Assembly (NCBI GenBank): GCA_013420905.1
Contig: JAAXNY010000011.1
Span: forward strand, 1,426,001 to 1,490,000
Origin: Collybia mongolica
Taxonomy: Eukaryota > Basidiomycota > Agaricomycetes > Agaricales > Clitocybaceae
Direction: 5' to 3'
Length of the DNA stretch: 64,000 bases
This document shows positions 36,326-48,700 of the stretch, piece by piece (the stretch's first letter is position 1; every line of letters starts with the position of its first letter). The notes below the pieces were generated by a model, which made no database searches, had not been told where the DNA came from, and was given only the letters and a program-made list of their open reading frames with translations. A program made the translations under genes and the position numbers.

Positions 36326-37130
36326 TAAATTGCTACTACTAGATATGGTGAAGGGCTACCCAAGTGGTATATTTATGTATGTTTTTGTCTGTGTTTGTAC
36401 ACCATCAAATATCATAATCAAAAGCAGCTCTCTTACTACAATCATGTTACAATGAACATCAATTCTGTGTATGACTTTGCCACACAGCTAGCCAAATAAA
36501 CAATACCATCAAAGTTCCTACAATATAAGTCATTGCATATCTCGACAACAAGGCCTATGGATGTGATTTAAATTGCTAGTACCTCATGCATGTGTTTGTA
36601 AGTGTTTGTAAGTGTTTGTATTTTTTGAAACATCATCAACAACAAATTTCTTGCTACATATCATAAATGAATACTGTCTGTATATCATTTCACCACACAT
36701 CTGGCCAAACAAACCATAATATTAAAGAAATTTCCCACAATATAAATGATGCATATTTCAGCAAATACAAAGCTGATGGACATGCTACTACTAGACATTG
36801 TAAAGGAATACATTATATGTATGTTTATATGTGTTTGTAGTTATTTGTACCCTTCCAAATCTCATTATCAACAACTTTTTTACTACATATTACAAATCAA
36901 TGTCATCTGCATATTACTTTGCCAACATCTGGCCAAACAAACAATATTAATGAAGTTCCTACAATATAGATGATGCATATCTCAGCAAATACAAGGCTAA
37001 TGGACACAATTGAAATTGCTGCTACTCCTAGACACATGGAGGGGGTACATCAAAAAATGCATATTTATATTTGTTTGTACCTTTCCAAATTTGATTATAA
37101 TCTCTTGTCATATCTATTTTTAGTATCACT
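36311..37130 (+). repeat. Tandem array 1, four units of about 215-240 bp
   Basis: Unit starts marked by (A)TTGCTACTACTAGAT or its variants fall at about 36331, 36570, 36785 and 37013. Each unit also carries a GCCAAACAAACAATA word and an ACAATATAAAT word. It is mirrored by 13480-14029 plus 17067-17640. Confidence 0.75.
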
Positions 37131-37504
37131 TTCATATATTACTTAGCAAAAAGCATAGCCAAACAAGTCAATACAATGACAAGCATAGTCACACTCTATG
37201 CATATTGATGGCCCTTTTTGGTATCTTCCAAGTCTAACCAACTTGACAATGACTGACCTCACTCCAACTAACTTGACAACTGTAAGGGGTCACAGCACAC
37301 TGAGTACCCAGAGGGAAGAGTGATATGAATAGTGGTCTCAGCTGCACAGGGAAGGGGGCATCTGAGGACTAAGCAGGCTTTGTTGCAAGGGGAGATCTGG
37401 GCCTAGTGTATTGCAAAGGTGCTGTGCACAATTGGACAGCCCTATCTTGAGGCATACAGCAGTATATGAAAAGGTATACAATGAAGCAAGGTATATCTGA
37501 GTTA
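37131..37504. other. Linker between array 1 and module H copy 2
   Basis: No gene is recognised. CTGTAAGGGGTCACAGC at 37280 is reminiscent of the edge text in module A. Confidence 0.35.
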
Positions 37505-37984
37505 CGAGTCCTTATGTTTACATAAGTAACTCGTTCATCATCCTGGGTTTGCGGGGAAAATTCAGCGTACCCGACAAGATCCAGTGTTGTTTTTCCCACG
37601 GTTAGTAAGTTTGAAGTGTTCCGAGATTTTATTAGAACATGATCAGTAAAGTTTTTGAAGTACATCAGTAAGATTTTGTAGTCGTGGAAATATTTTTCTA
37701 ACTGTGGGAATCAAAATTAGCCGACGCGCGGATTTCGAGCGAAAAAGGCAACTGCTAACATAAGCTGCATTTAATAATATAAATTTGAGTTAATTGGTCT
37801 TTTTCTTGGGATATCTCAAGAATTAATTAATAACTGTCCACTGCATAATCATGCTTACGTTTGTCAACTACGCTGTTAGCTCTAACAGCGTAGTTGGCAA
37901 ACGTAAGTACTATTACAAGACACTTGTTCTGCTTTGGGTCAAACTTTTCCCACAATACAAACCATTGCATATCTCAACAATGAC
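37505..37984 (+). repeat. Repeat module H, copy 2
   Basis: Copy of 34886-35371 directly followed by array 2, without the retroposon. The hairpin lies at 37854-37907. Confidence 0.75.
37854..37907. repeat. Long hairpin, copy 2
   Basis: The stem matches copy 1 except that one A-T pair has become G-C on both arms, and one T-A has become T-G (a wobble if transcribed). The loop is CTC instead of ACC. Confidence 0.85.
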
Positions 37985-39129
37985 AAGACCTATGGATGCA
38001 ATTTAAATTGCTACTACTAGATATGGTGAGGGGCTACCCAATGTAGATATTTACATGTATTTGTATTTGCTTGTACACCTTCAAACATCATGATCAAAAG
38101 CAGCTCTCTCACTACAAGCATGTTATAAATCAATATCAAGTATATGACTTTGCCACACAGCTAGCCAAACAAACAATAACATCAGAGTTCCCACAATATA
38201 AATCATTGCATATCTCAACAACAACAAGGCCTATGGATGTAATTTAAATTGCTAGTATCAGATATGGTGAAGTAGTACCTCACATATACATTTGTAAGTA
38301 TTTGTATTTGTTTTTATTTTTCCAAACCTCATCAACAACAAATTTCTTGCTACATATTGTAAATGAATACTGTCTGCATATCATTTCACCACACATCTGG
38401 CCAAACAAACAATAATACTAAAAAATTTCCCACAATATAGATCATACTTATCTCAGCAAATACAAAGCTGATGGACATGCTACTACTACATATTGTAAAG
38501 GAATACATTATATGTATGTTTATATGTATTTGTAGTTGTTTGTACCCTTCTAAATCACATTATTAACAACAATTTTCTTACTACATATTACCAATGAATG
38601 TCATCTGTATATTACTTTGCCAATATCTGGCCAAACAATCAATATTAATGAAATTCCCACAATATAGATGATGCATATCTCAGCAAATACAAGGCTAACA
38701 GAGACAATTGAAATTGCTATTACTCCTAGACCTATGGAGAGGGTACCTGGAAATGTATGTTTATATTTGTTTGTACCTTTCCAAATTTGATTATAATCTC
38801 TTGTTATATCTATTTTAATATCACATTTATACATTACTTGGCCATAAGCATAGCTAAACAAGTCAATGTGGATGCTCCTGGAATCTATAATGCTCAATAT
38901 CTTGACAATAGCTAGCTATATGAGTATGGTTAAATATAGTATGTGATAATACAACAAAAAACACTTAACAGGCATATGTACATTTGTTTGAACTTTGTCT
39001 TTGATGATGATATCTACTTTTAGCATATCTTATAAGTCCTTGATTAACCCAGGATGCAAGGCTAGAAATAAATTGTTAAATGTTGAATGATTGATATACA
39101 TTTCAATACTGTGGAAACTTGTTTCTATT
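37985..39129 (+). repeat. Tandem array 2, four units of about 235 bp
   Basis: Units start near 38006, 38245, 38478 and 38712 and are followed by text shared with 13480-13620. This is a duplicate of array 1 with scattered differences and without the retroposon. Confidence 0.75.
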
Positions 39130-39875
39130 ATTATGAGTTCTTTATCAACCCAGGTTTCAGGCAAAAAATTGATTGATTGATTGATTCATGGATTCATATT
39201 TCAACACTGTGGGAAAATATTTCCATAATGGGATTTTCTTCTCTTATGGCTTTTTACAGCATTTCTCTACAAATACAAAGTATTGTGACATAATTTGCAT
39301 GTATTTGGGATGCTTACATAATGCTTTTGATGATGCCATCAAATTTATGCATATCTACTATTTCAAAGTGTCATGTTTCAAAATTTATTTTGTGTTTTTC
39401 TCCATAACCAGTAAAGCTATTAACTTTGTTTTTACATATTTAATATGTACAAACATGGCTCTACAATTTCCTTGTTGAGCATATTTTTCCCACAGTCTAT
39501 TTTGAGTGAAATATTAGAAATGTCCATATTCAGCTAGTTTTGAAGGTCTGTGTGTTATGTCAGGGGTGAACAAACATCTTATAACAACAATGACCCTGAC
39601 CAAACATGACCCTTGTGGGAAATTACACTAAACATTGGAATAATCAACAACTCCTACTATATTTACCTGAAATACAAATAAGATTGATTTCTCTATTTAT
39701 TGGCACATGTCACATGGTCTATTCCACCATATAAGTATACCAAATACATGACAACAATCTGAATGCTTATTTAGTGTCCATGATCCTGGGAAAAGTTAGT
39801 TCTGATGGTTTTTGTGTTTTCTCCATAACCAGGCAAGTTATGGCATTGGGTTTTGCACACAGGCATTGCTTGTTT
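39130..39875 (-). repeat. Repeat module C, copy 4
   Basis: A diverged copy of module C in the orientation of 30705-31577. It runs directly into module A copy 3 at about 39876. Confidence 0.75.
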
Positions 39876-41170
39876 ACTTAGCACCTTGGACTGACAAGCT
39901 CATATTACCAAATGGTTAATCTGCGTGCTTTATGCACATGACATGTAACCTTGAGGCCTTGTATTTGACTCTCCAAAATATTGCATTTTTGTGCATTAAA
40001 TAAGAAATGGTAACTATGATTAAGTAAGCAATCTGGACAGTCTGCATGGACTTCATGAGGAGTTGTCCCCAACTGGGGCTGAGCATCCAAGTAACAGTGT
40101 GGATTTATGGACTCAGCTTTGACTTGGTTCAGATGCAGACTGCAAAATGAGGCCTGAGCTTAGTCTGCAAATGTCTGCATTTGTCTGTGTGGTCTGTGTG
40201 CCTCATGTCGCTCAGTGTAAAGTCCACAGAGAAGCTACTGAGTTGGTTGTGTATTTGGAATATATACAAATATAGATCTACATTTTCAAGTTTGTTAATT
40301 TTTTTAACACAGTCCATCTCTGAGAGTCTGAGTCCCCACTTTACCAGCTGACTTATTTTTAAGGAAAATGCCTAGATATATATTGTTACCTTTTATTGGC
40401 GGATATTTGTATAGGATCTATAAACACCAACTTCTACTGGCAGTTCATATGCAGTTGCTTATATCATACACCACGGATATGGGTGAAGTTGTAAGGGGAT
40501 CACTTGTTTGTCCACATCTAGCCATTAGAATCACTATTGCATAGCTTGCATAGCCTCACTGTTATACATATTATTCTGACACACACTGCTTTGACCTCTT
40601 GACAGATAGTAGTTTACTCTGAACTGACATATCACAGATGGATTGTTGCATCAGTAGAGTTACTGATATCAGATTCTGTTGTTATTTAAAACATAGGACA
40701 ATGTACTGTATATAAGGTGCCCCTTCCTCTCCATGGAAGGGCACCTTTGTAATAGACTTGGGCTGGGTTCTCTACTCATAGTCAAGCCTCTAGTGCTCTT
40801 TGCTCATCCCTTCCCTGCATGGTTGTTCATACTGTGTATACTGCTCCCTGTCTGAGCCTCTTGGCAACATGACCCCTTACAGAAGTGCAACAAGTATTTG
40901 GCAGGCTCAAATGTGTGGTCATATTACATCTTCATGTTGTGTATCCATCAGGCCTTCCATGATGTCAAGCTACTCCCTGTATCCTACAATCTAATTCTAG
41001 GACAATGCCTAACAAGTGTTCCAGAACCAAACTTATCAATGACAAAAAGTAATATAAAGTTGAATAGATTCTGGATAGCTAGTTCTATTGCAACAACCTG
41101 GTTCTAGAAATATAAAGAAAAGTTAATCAAAAAAAATAAGGACTCGTATCTGCCAGTAATGGCCCTCTAC
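39876..41170 (+). repeat. Repeat module A, copy 3
   Basis: About 1.3 kb in the same orientation as copy 2, without the MITE. The TATA box and stem-loop are at about 40714-40750. Confidence 0.7.
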
Positions 41171-41764
41171 CTCAAGTCCCTCAATTGCACTGGATATTCA
41201 TACAACACACCTGGCCCATGTTTTGCATGTACAAATTGTATTTCTGGGTTGACACCAGTATGGGTGTGTCAGGTTAATCAACTCATTATCTATCATGTCC
41301 ATATGAATCATGCTGAGGTCAACTAGGTTCCAGCTGGGTTAGTCTGCCAGTGGCCATCCCTTGGAAATCACCATTGTTGAAACTGGGAGCCAGATCCAAT
41401 GTCCACAATCATTCAATCTGTCACCTCTTGCTTTCACTCTAATATACCAAAAGTATGACACTTCTGGCCTTACCATTGACACACATATCAATGCACGATT
41501 GATTGAGTGCCTACAAGGCCCCAAAATTGAACCCGCCTACAGTATATCTCATAGGCTATAAGACTAGTCATTTATTGTCGATTTTTGGCTGATGTAGTGA
41601 TGTTTCAATCCCAATTTTTTTCCGGGCAGGAAATTTGGAGGTATATTCTACTCTCCAGACATATTTGAAGGTAAGTAGGGGGGGGGGGGAGAGGTTCCAG
41701 TCTGGATATTGAAAGAAATTGTGAGGGAGTTCTATTTCTTTGAGTCAGAGTACACCATAGCTAC
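41171..41764. other. Unassigned repeat-region sequence
   Basis: There is a G-run at about 41681-41690. Short ORFs at 41361-41561 (+) and 41339-41524 (-) match nothing known. Confidence 0.35.
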
Positions 41765-42978
41765 TAATTTTGATTGATTTTATATATACTGATGCATCCA
41801 CTCCCCCTCCTCTCATGCAGTCAGTCGCGGTCTACCGTGTCTGGCATGCCGGGGACCTATATGAGGACTGGTATGCTACTGGTCTCTCTATGTCTGATGA
41901 TGCCGAGCCACGAGCAATTGTGGAAGGCATCTGGCAGGCAGCTGACATTGGACTAGAGGACATACATGATGTCCACATCTTCTCTGACTCCACCAATGCC
42001 CTTAAGCGTTCCCTTGACACATCTCACCACTTAGGTCAAGCTTCCGCCCTCAAAGTGTGCAATGTGCTGCTGCCTTGGCTGCAGCTCTGTGCCATCCACA
42101 AGATCCACCTCCACTACATTACGAATGGGGTGGAGATTGAAGACCACCAACTGGCACACATCAGGGCTGTCTCGACTCGCATTGAGGCAGGTGGAGTGCT
42201 GTTTATCTCTGCTAACTTCACACTATGCGAAGCAGTCACATGCATGCTTGACAGCTGGAAATCTCTCTTCCAGTCCAAGAAGTATATTGGCTCCAATTTC
42301 TTGGCACTTTATATGAAAAAGGACACCCCGCTTATTCTGACCCATGTAAATAATGGGCTGTGGATGCACAAAACTGGTCACAGCCATGCTTTGACTGCCC
42401 ATGTGGTGCGATGCATCACCAGACATGCCCCAATTGGAGTGTTCTGATCCTGATTTTTCAAGGAGGAATCTGTCTCCTGTAGGTGCAGTGCTCCCCTGGA
42501 AACTGTACAACATGTCCTCTACAACTGCCCACGACATGGACAGGAAGATAAACCCAGCCATCAGCTGCACTATGCATGGCTGGTCGACTTCCTCTCAGAG
42601 AACAAGAGCGCCTTTGCATTTGATATTCCCTAGTCCTAAACAGGCTAAGGGGTGGTACTCAGTGTTCTAAGTGATGGCTATAGGGTGCTCCCTGCCCGAA
42701 CATGTGAACCTGGATAATTGGTGGACTTGAAGCCACCACCTGCTGCAGGGCATCACAGGGGGGGGCCCACCCCCTGGCATAGATTGGCCCTTCCAGCCTG
42801 TGTACAATGAGCTCTGGCTCCATTCGCTAGTTCGACTCCAGTTGGGTGAGCATCCTAGCTCCACAGTGCTTTGTCATCTGCCCCCCCCCCCCCCCCCCCA
42901 TCTCTCCAATTACTACTCGTAGTGACCAGCGCATGTATTATGTACGGTTGGTATATAAAAGGTGGAAAAAAAAAAAAA
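41765..42978 (+). mobile_element. 5'-truncated LINE with poly(A), second copy
   Basis: The RNase H and zinc end of the LINE is followed by a 3' UTR that matches 21064-21188 and then runs on through a C-run (about 42880-42900) to an A-run at 42966-42978. The 5' end is truncated within the RNase H domain. No target duplication was found. Confidence 0.8.
41770..42633 (+). pseudogene. LINE RNase H and zinc fragment
   Basis: The frame TDASTPPPLMQSVAVYRVWH to HVVRCITRHAPIGVF is open to a TGA at 42445-42447, with a second TGA two codons on. Then comes the text equivalent to FFKEESVSCRC and the zinc motif, ending AFAFDIP with a stop near 42633. It is closely related to 21189-22070 (mirror strand), but here the stop of that copy is an Arg codon. 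Confidence 0.85.
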
Positions 42979-43722
42979 GATTGAATTTATATAGAATATA
43001 GTAACAGTCACTCTCAAATAAAAACAATAATAGGGCAGATATGCAACCCGCTCAAACTTTATTTCCCGCTCAACACAAGGCTAATCTCGGTCAAAAACTT
43101 AAGGTTTGACCGGGTTTGCATATCTGCGCTAGTCATAAATACTCAACAGCGGTTCGGAACTCCAGGCTGATGTGATGCATCAGTTCTTCTGTGATGTATC
43201 AGCTCTTCTGATTACAAGTCAACTATGCCTCATGCATTTGACTGTAATTACAATGGAGTGATGCATGATTATGACAGTAAGGGCTGAGTAGAGTTCTTAT
43301 CCGCCATACTATGTCCAAATAAACCTGGGTTCCAGTCTTTTCGAATGCATCTGAGCTGGATGAAGATGGTTGGATGCATGAGTAGATCACTGCTTTTCTG
43401 GGGCCCACCTTCATAGAGTATTTGCCCCGTGAATTACGTGGCTGTGAAAAATCGAGTTGAATTTGGATAAGATCAAATACAGCAGACTCACGGACAGCCT
43501 GTAATTATGATTCATATGAAACAAAAATGAAAGATTGAGTCGAAGATTTCGCGTAGCATGCATATGTTATAATTAGTGAAATATGATATAGAAGTAAATG
43601 ATGGACACATTTTCTTGGTCATTCGTGAATATTGGCCCGCAGTCGGATGTTTTTCGGCTTTCACTACATCCTGCATTTTCAAAAAGTCATGGTCTCGTTT
43701 CAGGGAATTCCAGCCCTTTTAC
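42979..43722. other. Intergenic, edge of the transposon nest
   Basis: No gene is recognised. A 63-codon minus-strand ORF at 43223-43414 has no familiar motif. Composition returns towards that of the gene island. Confidence 0.5.
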
Positions 43723-45153
43723 CTATGCCGCGCAGTCCCCCCGGCCTTTTGGCTGATGACCCTCCGGAGATCCTGGCCTAGAGTTTGCATCTATATTTTC
43801 CATGAGGGGTGAATCACGTTGCATTTTATCGTTCAGTATCTTGGCGCGTCGGATACGAAAAAGAGATCGGTTGACAATGACAGAGGTCATTGGCCAGACG
43901 AAGCTGCGGGATATTAAAATGTGTCTGCGAGAACTGAAATGATACTAACAACAAGACTAAAAGAGTTAATTCTGGGCGGAATGTCGCTGCGAAACTTAAG
44001 TTTAGCAGTCGCAGAAGGCCTAAGGCCTTTCGCCAGATGACGTCAAACTTATATCCATTATAGTACCAAAAGCAGACTTACCAAGAAAGAAAAAATTCCA
44101 TCTTGATGGAGGGCACGAGTGAGGGGTATTTCGGTTGTCCTAGGCTGCGAGAGTGCATTACATGCTGTCGAAATCAACACTATACATTCGAAAAGCACCT
44201 GCTTGTAGTTCGTGAAGGCTGCATAAGAATATTGAGATAGTGGGAGACTGACTGGAAAGGTCCAAGCTGCGACCAGTAGCGGAGATGTTTTTGTGATAAC
44301 ACAGATCGACAAACCAGGTAAAAATTCAATGTAACCTGAGAAGAGGTCATCATTAATAGTTGAGCTATAGCATGCATGGATAGTACCGATCAGCTTCACG
44401 CAAGCTAGTATCATAAGTATGACAGTCGAGGCGAAGCTGATAATGAAACCAAGTATCATCCAACCCGCCACATGCTGCAAATGTCAGAGTGAGGTCGTCA
44501 TCATTGATATTGACAAAGATGACTCACGGGGTCCCGATCCCACAGCACAACGACTCTCAAAAGGACGAGAAACTCCGCTATCCCGAGAGACACAAGTGCG
44601 ATCACTACGAGAATGGGGAGTATGATCCGGCACCTAGAAGAAAAGAAAAGAAAGTTGTCAATTGGGAGTAATTTTACTCTCGTCAATGACAAATATTACT
44701 CCTGTGATTCATGTATTCAGATGAAGGGAATAAAAATATTTCTTCATTGAGAAAGGCGTACTTGATTCGTGAATGAAGTCACATTCATCTCTGAGAAACA
44801 GACATCATTCAAAGACCAGGCTTCAAAACCGGATACACACGCACGATACGCATTTAGAAGGATGCCCACAGGTACAAGGTATCTGTTGAAGAGGAGAAGG
44901 TATTTGGAGAACGAAGGCGGCGACCTCCAAACAAGGGACACCTCTGAACATTGTGAGACAAAAGGAAGGGCGTAGAGGTATATACATATTACCCACCAGA
45001 TGGGAAGGTTAACGAGTGGTCGTAGAGAAGTACTCCTAAACCCGTGGCTATCAGCACGACAGTATGTCCATCAACTTCAATACACCAAGGTTCGTATGAA
45101 GCATTACCGCTAAGATACTTGGTGGTGAGCGCAGCTGTGTGTACGTCCAACAT
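43723..45153 (-). CDS. DUF6533-type seven-pass membrane protein
   Basis: The start ATG at 45153 gives MLDVHTAALTTKYL, leading into LLYDHSLTFPS; after an intron (44996-44944) comes EVSLVWRSPPSFSKYLLLFN, the typical DUF6533 first half. Further membrane segments follow: IILPILVVIALVSLGIAEF, GWMILGFIISFASTVILMI, LPGLSICVITKT and LFECIVLISTACNAL. The gene ends with a hydrophilic tail and stop at 43723-43725. This family is abundant in Agaricomycetes and of unknown function, with receptor-like topology. Introns are clear at 44996-44944 and just after WDRDP (near 44525). The junction between 44762 and about 44630 does not keep phase with any GT-AG I could find, so there may be a micro-exon or a frameshift. 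The gene is divergent from DEF1. Confidence 0.8.
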
Positions 45154-45737
45154 ATCACGACCGTATTATATATGGGAGGCAGCTTGCTCTTGAGCAGTAG
45201 GAACTAATGTTCGGCGCCTTTCGAAGCTCAGGCGCATTTAAGAGGTCGATGCATTAGGGTAATGTCAACACAACCAAAGATATCTTGCTGTCCGAACAAT
45301 CAATCAGGGTGATTTCCGTTGAGGTGAGGCAAGAGCCGTTGTACTCACATAAGGATGAAACTCATCTGCGCGCATGGCCACGGCATCAATGGCAGTGGGA
45401 GTTGCGAGGGGGGGTCTTGTATCGTTGGGGTGTTGTGATCGGGTTACACGACGGGTCGGTATCGTATTGATGACCTATTTCTGGGACATGTCTTCTTCCC
45501 CTTAAATTTTTTTATCAAGTAACTGTTGAGAATACAAATGCCAACGATAATGAGAGAGGGTTCAATGGAGTTTATGAATGAAATATGGACAAGATAAATG
45601 CATATGGCGGTGTAGACTTGTCCGGTCAGTGCGCGTAATTTGTTTTTCCCACGTAATTTAATTGAATCCCCGACGCTCTTGACGGCAGTCATGGCGAAAT
45701 AATTCTCAGTTTCTCTCCCAACCGCCCGCCGTTCATC
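45154..45737. promoter_or_regulatory. Divergent upstream region, DUF6533 gene and DEF1
   Basis: These 584 bp separate two start codons on opposite strands. No further coding sequence is convincing, so the stretch should carry both promoters. No specific element is claimed. Confidence 0.5.
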
Positions 45738-48700
45738 ATGTCCCAATACAAATCTGCCATTCGCACACAACAACCCCCCGACGTCCCAGATAATTCAAAG
45801 TATCGTTCCCAAGCTCGTCAACTCCAAGAGCTTTTTCCAACTTGGTCGAACGATGGTATGCTCTTTTTCTCCATCAAACGCGGCGCGCGTCTGACTTTTT
45901 TTTTTCTTTTCAAAAGACCTCCAATCCCTTTTAGCAGAAGTCGGTGGTGATATCGAGATAGCAGCAACCAGAATCAGTGACGGTATATCTTTTGTAGTCT
46001 GAATCCTTTGATTTTCCTTTGAAACCACAGCCGTAGGTGTTGCCGAGCAGTGGGGCTCTGTGTCTCGCAAAAAGGACAAAAAGGCGCCTACTTCTGCCCA
46101 TGCTTCAAAGGAATCATTCTCTGGTCGAGGAGACTTCCGAGGAGCAAGAGGCGGAAGAGGTGGCAGGGGGGGACCTGGTCGCGGTGGTGCAGCTCTGCGT
46201 GGTCGAGGAGGCCCTCCCCGAGGCGGTGCTGTTAATGGTCGTAGTCCCCGAACTGAGAGTCCCCATCCTGCAGTTGTTGATGTTACTCCATCTGCTTCAA
46301 CCGATTTTAATGATGCATCTGGTACGGTTGACGCGTCAGGCAAGCCCACAGAGCCAGCCAGCCAGCAGAACGGAGCTGCAACGTTAGTTCCTAGCTGGAC
46401 GGAAGCACGCCCTCATCTTGACGCACCGACTCCAACGGCGTCTGCAGAGTCGTCTTGGGGTGCTGCAAGTACGACATCGACATGGGGGGGAGATACAGAT
46501 GTCAATGGCTCATCTTCTTCATTGAATGTGAATGTGCCTTCAAGTAAAGTGGCTTTCAAGTCTCCTGCGACATCAAAACTATCGTGGGCACAAATTGCAA
46601 AGTACTTAATTTCCAACCTCTTAACCATTTCACCTGTTCATGTTGTGTCGTTCGATTAGGCCCCAAGAGAAATCTACACCTCCTGCTCCTGTTCAAGCCC
46701 TCCCTCGCATCACGCTCGCAACGACTTCATCCGCTCCACCTCCACCTCCTGCCCCTGAACCCGAAATTGAAGTGCAAAATCAAAGTTGGGAAGAACCTAC
46801 AACAGTTCAGCCACCCACTTGGGATGACGAGCCTCAGGTAAAGCCTCCGCCATCTACCACGGAAGCCTGGCCGTCCTCTGAGTCGGAGGAGCCTGGGGAT
46901 TCTCAGGCGGAGGTAGAATCACACTCACCTGAACCACATAAGGAGGAAGTGGAACTTGTCGAACAACCCGCAACGCCGGAGCCACCAGTAGAACAACATT
47001 TGCCTACTTCGAAGTCCGAACCAGCACCTCAGGCCCCGCTTGTAACACCCATTTTATCACAGGGACCTGCCGTGACACCCTCACCAAAGCTCGGCTCGCG
47101 CTCAGCCGCCGTTGCGCATAGGAGCAGCGCACGGTACAAGACAACTGACCAACCGGTCGTTATGCCGAGCTCGTTTGGGTCAGGTATTGAAAAGGTTGGT
47201 ATGCAATTTGGCAGTCTGAGCCTCGGCGGTGAAAGCCTATTTGATTCAAATCCGTACGTTCCTTTCACCAGCTTCATAAAGCGATTTCGAGCTTATTCGT
47301 TTCGGGACAGCACTGAACCCGAAGCGCCAGTTGCCGCGCCTGAACCACCTTCACCTCCCACTCCTCAAGCACATATTCCCGTGCAACAGGAGCAACCTGC
47401 ACCTCCTCCACCAGCTACTGCCCCGGCTTCTACATCGCTTGGACCGACTATGTTCCAACAGCAACAAGCTCTTCCCCAACAAACGCAAACTACCCCATCT
47501 CAACAAACTGTTTCTCACCACCCTATACCTCAATCTTCACAGCAAGTGCAAACATCCTCTGCTCACGCTGCTGTTGCTGCTGCTACGTCGCCCATTCAGC
47601 AATATGCCCAGCAGCACCAGCAGGCCCAACACCAGGCTCAGCACCCCGCTCACCAACATCAAGCCCAACATCAAGCCCAACAGCACTCCCTTACCTCCGC
47701 CCACCAACACCAACAACATCAACCACCACAACAAAATCAACAAAATCACAACCAATATGCTCAACACGGCCTTCCCACACATATTGACCCCTCGCAACAG
47801 ACTTCCAACCACCAACAAAATACCCCCACCCATTCAACCTATTTCGGGCGAGGCGAAGCCGCTGCAGCAGCACCATATTTCCACACACCGACACCTCCAG
47901 CATCTCAAGCTCAAGAAAATCCTTATGGCTCCTTCGGACAGCTTGGTGGCCAAGGTCAACATCAGCAAGGCGCGCATCTCGGCGGATTCGCATCTGCAGA
48001 GTATGGTTATGGTGACAGCCAACGTGTAAGTACCATTCTTCGCGTGTTACCCAATTGACAGGCTGACCCACCGCCTAGGGATTCTATGACAACTACGCCC
48101 AGCAATCCGCGTTCGGGAATAGGAATGTTCTTGGCCATGACGACGTCAAAGGCCTTCCTGGAACTCAGCAGCCGCCCCCTGCTAGTGCTGGAATCCCACC
48201 TTCCAATACCCAACCTTCACAACCCCATGCATCTCTGCAGGGTAGCGCACAGCCTCAGCCAGCAGGGGCACAACCCCCCCAGCAAGGATATCCCATGCCA
48301 TATCCATATTACAGCTATCCTCAAAGCCAACAGTTTTACGGCTATGGGCCCAACTATGCCCAACCATTCAAGTACCCTACAATGTTCCAGGCACCGCCTG
48401 GTCCCGGGTCAGCACCGAGCCCGGTAGCAAAGCAACCCGCTGGTGTTCAACCTCAGACCAACCCGTATAGTCAGGGGCTGTATCCCCAAGGTGGATATGA
48501 TGACTATCAACAACACCCCCACCATCAACAACATCAGCAACATCAACACACACATAGCCTTGGCCTCGGGCAAGGTGGTGTAGGTGCTGGAGACTATAGC
48601 AAGCAGCTTTACGGAGGGGCTGGTCAGGGTGGCATGCAGGGGTTCATGGGCCTTGGTGGCCAGGGTGCGGGCCAAGGAGTACAGGCATCGAATGCAGGTG

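Noticed and set aside
36311..39000. Regular repeats that might be taken for a CRISPR-like array.
   Set aside because: Units of about 235 bp diverge along their whole length with no constant repeat and unique spacer, and the host is a fungus.
42879..42900. Long C-run, with similar G-runs near 41681, 50280 and 59138.
   Set aside because: Simple homopolymers, prone to assembly error; no element ends or duplications coincide with all of them.
47331..48029. Long ORF rich in Leu/Pro/Asn in another frame of the DEF1 Q-rich region.
   Set aside because: It is the frame-shifted reading of a CAA/CAC/CCT repeat tract, not a separate gene.
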